A stretch of DNA of 64,000 bases, taken from contig NZ_CP073710.1 in NCBI RefSeq assembly GCF_021184045.1, forward strand, positions 1,002,685-1,066,684, given 5' to 3'. The DNA comes from Methanococcoides orientis (GTDB taxonomy: Archaea; Halobacteriota; Methanosarcinia; Methanosarcinales; Methanosarcinaceae). Made by a program: the position numbers and the translations under genes. The notes under the pieces are model-generated. The model saw nothing but the letters and a program-made list of their open reading frames with translations, did no database searches and was not told where the DNA came from. Below, piece by piece: positions 60,921 to 64,000 of the stretch (position 1 is its first letter; every line of letters begins with the position of its first letter).

Positions 60921-60930
60921 CTCTATAAAT
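60921..60930 (+). promoter_or_regulatory. TATA box of the sirtuin gene
   Basis: CTCTATAAAT at 60921-60930. Transcription should start near 60952, only three bases or so before the ATG, so the mRNA is likely leaderless. No ribosome binding site is present. Confidence 0.6.
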
Positions 60931-60954
60931 ACCATTACCACCCCACCTTTAACC

Positions 60955-61704
60955 ATGCAAGAACTCCTCACTCTCCTGCAAAACTCAAAATACTGCGTCA
61001 TCCTGACCGGCGCAGGAATCTCCACCCTTTCAGGCATCCCTGATTTCCGCGGAAAGGACGGGATCTTCAACAAGTTCGATGCGGACCTCATCTTTTCAAT
61101 AGACTACTTCAACGAGGACCCTTCGTATTTTTACACGCATTCCAGGGAACTGATATACGATCTTGAGAGGAAGGAGCCGAACATCATTCATAAGGCCCTG
61201 GCAGAACTTGAGAGGAGAGGGATCGTTAAGGCGGTGATCACGCAGAACATTGATATGTTGCATCAGAGAGCGGGGTCTGAGAATGTTATCGAGGTTCACG
61301 GGTCTCCGGCGAGGCATACGTGTCTTGCTTGCGGGAAGAAGTATTCCTTTGAAGACGTTGTGGGGCTTCTTGAGAAGGAGGAGGTTCCCATGTGCAATGA
61401 GTGCGGGGGGCTGATCAAGCCGGATGTTGTGTTCTATGGGGAGCTGCTTGAGCATGATGTGATCGAGAAGGCCATTGAGGAGAGCTCGAAGGCAGACCTG
61501 ATAATTGTGCTGGGGTCAACACTGGTGGTTCAGCCGGCGGCTTCGCTTCCGTTGTATACGCTGGATAACGGCGGGGAGCTGGTGATAGTGAACAACATGC
61601 CGACTCCGCTGGATGATTATGCAAGGAGCAGGTATGATGACCTTGTGGAAGTATTCAGCTATCTGGATGAAGTAATGGGTCTTAACATTTCAGAACATAT
61701 ATAA
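60955..61704 (+). CDS. Sirtuin (NAD-dependent protein deacylase)
   Basis: A 249-residue Sir2 protein. It shows GAGIST (19-24), TQNID (96-100), the catalytic His115 in VHGS, and four zinc Cys (123, 126, 147, 150 in CLACG and CNECG). It removes acyl groups from Lys on proteins, with NAD. In archaea the chromatin protein Alba is a known target of one sirtuin; here the target is not known. The gene's GC content is higher in its second half. The stop lies just before the promoter of the DUF92 gene. Confidence 0.94.
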   Translation: MQELLTLLQNSKYCVILTGAGISTLSGIPDFRGKDGIFNKFDADLIFSIDYFNEDPSYFYTHSRELIYDLERKEPNIIHKALAELERRGIVKAVITQNIDMLHQRAGSENVIEVHGSPARHTCLACGKKYSFEDVVGLLEKEEVPMCNECGGLIKPDVVFYGELLEHDVIEKAIEESSKADLIIVLGSTLVVQPAASLPLYTLDNGGELVIVNNMPTPLDDYARSRYDDLVEVFSYLDEVMGLNISEHI

Positions 61705-61748
61705 ATGAATACAGCTTAAAGAGCTGATACATATATAATTTAAAAACG

Positions 61749-63167
61749 ATGAATATGAAACTGATACCGGATCACATTACAGAGGCTGAACCACAGGCAC
61801 ACGGGCAGTTGATACTATCCTTTGCCTTCATGTTCCTGTTCCTGCTGTTCCCATTCGTAAGCTGGGAGGTACTTATCGGCCTGTTCTTCTCCTTATTTGT
61901 AACCATCAGGTATCTTGAGGACAGACCTGACAGATTGGGAATGTTCGAACCGATGTTGAAGATACGATCACCTCAGTATCTGGTAGTTTCGATCTTCATC
62001 CTGCTTCTGGTAAGCTTTGTGCTCAACCTGTTCTCTGCCACATATCCGCTCTTTGTGATAGGGCAGACGATCACCATATCAACCATGGGTCTGGGTGTTG
62101 CGACCATCGTTCGCTGCCACATGAAGTCAAAGTATATTTCCCTTACAAAGAATGAATACCCTTCAAAGAAATACAAAGATGAACCAAATATCCTGAATCT
62201 CATACCTTCAAGCATCTCAATGCTTATCACCGGAATTATCTTCGCATCCATCGCCGGTGCATGGATAGTCTACTGGCAGGATTCCGGCATATCCTATAAT
62301 CTGGTATTCTTTGTAGCAGTAATAGGCTCAATAACGGCTGCACTTTTCGAATCCATACCATCCAGGATAAATGAGAATATTTCCATCCCGCTTGGTGCAG
62401 GAATGGCAATGTGGCTTTTCGTCTCCTTTGGCTATTCCATACCACCCCAGCAAATATTATTCGCCCTTCTGTTCTCATTGTTCCTGGGATACCTTGCCTA
62501 CTATGCGAAGATAGCAGACATATCCGCATCCCTGAGTGCCACCCTCATCGGTGTCCTCATCATAGCGTTCAGCAATATCTACTGGTTCGTCCTGCTGCTG
62601 ACATTCTTCATACTTGGAGGTATGTTCACCAAGTACAAGTACAAACTGAAAGAATCCATGGGCATTGCAGAATCAAAAGGCGGTGTGCGAACCTACGAGA
62701 ATGTTTTCAGCAACAGTACAGCAGCCCTCATACTTGCAATAGCATACGGGATCTACCCGCAATATGGCGAACTGATCATCTTTGCATACCTCGGGACCGT
62801 AGCAACCGCTGCAGGAGATACCCTTGCCAGCGAGATAGGTACGACCTCCAACCAGAAGCCAAGGATGATAACCACCCTCAGGCCGGTCAAAACAGGTGTT
62901 GACGGCGGTGTCACCCTGCTAGGTGAGCTCTCCTCAATAGGCGGATCTGCAGTTATCGCTATCCTTGCAGTGGCTTTCGGTATGGTTGATAATATCACCG
63001 CAGCCCTTTTCATAACCATCGCAGGTGGATTCCTGGGTACGAATGTCGACAGCCTTCTGGGTGCTACCCTCCAGAGTAGAGGAGTGTTGTCCAACAGTGG
63101 TGTCAATTTTGTAGCCACCTTCATAGGCGCAATTATCTCTGCAGGACTCTATCTGCTGCTTTTTTAA
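61749..63167 (+). CDS. DUF92 family membrane protein
   Basis: A 472-residue integral membrane protein with 12-14 predicted helices. The C-terminal half (about 240-470) is a DUF92 domain: YAKIADISASLSATLIGVLI, GDTLASEIGT and RPVKTGVDGGVTLLGE. DUF92 proteins are related to plant VTE6, a phytyl-phosphate kinase, so a role with isoprenoid phosphates is possible. The N-terminal half adds further helices, with a polar loop at about 135. A TATA box at 61697-61706 overlaps the sirtuin end. Confidence 0.9.
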   Translation: MNMKLIPDHITEAEPQAHGQLILSFAFMFLFLLFPFVSWEVLIGLFFSLFVTIRYLEDRPDRLGMFEPMLKIRSPQYLVVSIFILLLVSFVLNLFSATYPLFVIGQTITISTMGLGVATIVRCHMKSKYISLTKNEYPSKKYKDEPNILNLIPSSISMLITGIIFASIAGAWIVYWQDSGISYNLVFFVAVIGSITAALFESIPSRINENISIPLGAGMAMWLFVSFGYSIPPQQILFALLFSLFLGYLAYYAKIADISASLSATLIGVLIIAFSNIYWFVLLLTFFILGGMFTKYKYKLKESMGIAESKGGVRTYENVFSNSTAALILAIAYGIYPQYGELIIFAYLGTVATAAGDTLASEIGTTSNQKPRMITTLRPVKTGVDGGVTLLGELSSIGGSAVIAILAVAFGMVDNITAALFITIAGGFLGTNVDSLLGATLQSRGVLSNSGVNFVATFIGAIISAGLYLLLF

Positions 63168-63235
63168 ATTGCAGATATTAATATAGAAAATAAACTTCAG
63201 CAAAACTATATCATCTTCGAAAACAATTTCTTATT

Positions 63236-63631
63236 ATGAAAGTAAATGGCATTGCACGTGAAACGCTGGAGTTCATCCTGGGTGTCAGCAAAGCATCAGC
63301 CCCGAACGAGTTTGCCGGGCTTTTACAGGTGGAGAAAGACGTGATCGCGGAGGTCCTCATACTTCCGGGAACCGAGACCAGTGATCAGAATGCTGTTATC
63401 AAATTATTCATGATGCCAAACGTATCATCCGTGGGATCGGTACATAGCCATCCCGGACCTAATATAACCCCTTCAAAGGCCGACCTTCGGCTCTTCGGGA
63501 AGACAGGAAGCTACCACATAATTGTAGGGGAACCCTATGATGAGAACAGCTGGCAATGTTACAATGGCGATGGTGAGCCTATCGATCTGCCTGTACTGGA
63601 TGTTGAACTGGATGAACCGGAATTCATCTGA
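63236..63631 (+). CDS. JAMM/MPN-domain metalloprotease-like protein
   Basis: A 131-residue protein with the JAMM motif: Glu25 (PNEFAGLL), then His70, His72 and Asp83 in HSHPGPNITPSKAD. The zinc site looks complete. Archaeal JAMM proteins such as HvJAMM1 remove ubiquitin-like SAMPs, so deconjugation is the leading hypothesis. No SAMP or E1 gene is visible in this window. The start is ATG at 63236, 68 bases after the DUF92 gene. Confidence 0.9.
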   Translation: MKVNGIARETLEFILGVSKASAPNEFAGLLQVEKDVIAEVLILPGTETSDQNAVIKLFMMPNVSSVGSVHSHPGPNITPSKADLRLFGKTGSYHIIVGEPYDENSWQCYNGDGEPIDLPVLDVELDEPEFI

Positions 63632-63684
63632 TGCTGTGGTATCAACAACATATTAATGTCTATTTTAGTTACTGCAGTTTGAAA

Positions 63685-63885
63685 TTACTCATCCTGCATC
63701 TTCTTGTGGACAAGGCCACCGAGCCAGAAGCCCACCATTCCAATTGCAAAAGCTGCCGGTATGAGAATAAGCATCTTAAAACCGAGTGGTTCCATAAGAG
63801 GGAAGCCCACTGCTACGAAAGCAAGAATGAAAAAGATGTAACCTGCATACTGTGCCTGTCTTCTGGAGATATTGCTCTTTGACAT
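63685..63885 (-). CDS. Small two-helix membrane protein
   Basis: A 66-residue protein (ATG at 63885) with two hydrophobic segments (AGYIFFILAFVAVGFPLM; MLILIPAAFAIGMVGFWLGGLV) and a basic N-terminus (SKSNISRRQAQ). A GTG nine bases upstream opens the same frame. AAGTGA is a possible binding site for the ATG. No known family. The region beyond, to 64000, is AT-rich with its likely promoter. Confidence 0.7.
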   Translation of the reverse strand: MSKSNISRRQAQYAGYIFFILAFVAVGFPLMEPLGFKMLILIPAAFAIGMVGFWLGGLVHKKMQDE

Positions 63886-64000
63886 GATGGTCACTTTGTA
63901 ATATCTGATAGTATTTAAAGGAAACAGATAACATTAATATGCACTCATCAAAAATTATCACCAGATATGGCTTATAATTCAAAAAAATAAAGCGTACTTA

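Overview
The window looks like a chromosome segment of a methylotrophic methanogenic archaeon of the family Methanosarcinaceae; Methanococcoides or a close relative is my best guess. The support is a membrane-anchored archaeal LonB, an archaeal 16S - tRNA-Ala - 23S - 5S - tRNA-Cys rRNA locus, TATA-box promoters, PGF-pre-PGF surface proteins, a ferredoxin-thioredoxin reductase catalytic chain, and stop-codon use. Of about 40 genes whose ends I could read, none terminates in TAG (roughly 23 TAA and 17 TGA), as expected in a lineage that reads UAG as pyrrolysine.

Layout. 1-6.6 kb: the end of chorismate mutase, purE, then a tight lonB-tldD-tldE proteolysis cluster and a REC-PAS response regulator. 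6.6-17.9 kb: three paralogous minus-strand cell-surface genes. Two are subtilisin-like proteases, one with FN3-like repeats and an in-frame UAG, the other with nine almost identical PKD repeats. The third keeps only the PGF-pre-PGF domain, membrane anchor and tail. All three share a promoter and leader block and TTG starts. 18-23 kb: a P2-type cation ATPase, small proteins and a LysE exporter. 23-31 kb: central metabolism (2-oxoacid:ferredoxin oxidoreductase, AcnB aconitase, nicotinate phosphoribosyltransferase) with a gene relic in between, then an EamA transporter.

31.7-38 kb is a mixed region: two copies of a decayed Cys-containing ORF, an intact 46-residue Cys-rich protein, a MacB-like ABC operon with a surface accessory protein, a divergent membrane protein plus winged-helix regulator, and a RibD-like reductase gene killed by two nonsense codons. 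38-44 kb: a secreted TPR protein, a stand-alone LigD-type 3'-phosphoesterase, lysA and the FTR catalytic chain. 44.6-50.6 kb: the rRNA operon on the minus strand, with its promoters, processing stems, two 5S genes, and two 104-bp tandem units carrying a copy of the tRNA-Cys 3' end.

50.8-64 kb: a UvrD-like helicase fused to a RecB-like nuclease, a NERD-domain SF1 helicase near a small membrane protein (a possible defence locus), a TspO-related protein, a membrane TPR protein with 12 near-identical repeats, a sirtuin, a DUF92 protein, a JAMM-domain protein and a small membrane protein. I see no CRISPR array, no transposase and no prophage. The most unusual signals are the UAG codon inside the first protease gene, the near-identical repeat arrays, the cluster of gene relics, and the duplicated tRNA-Cys tail beside the second 5S gene.
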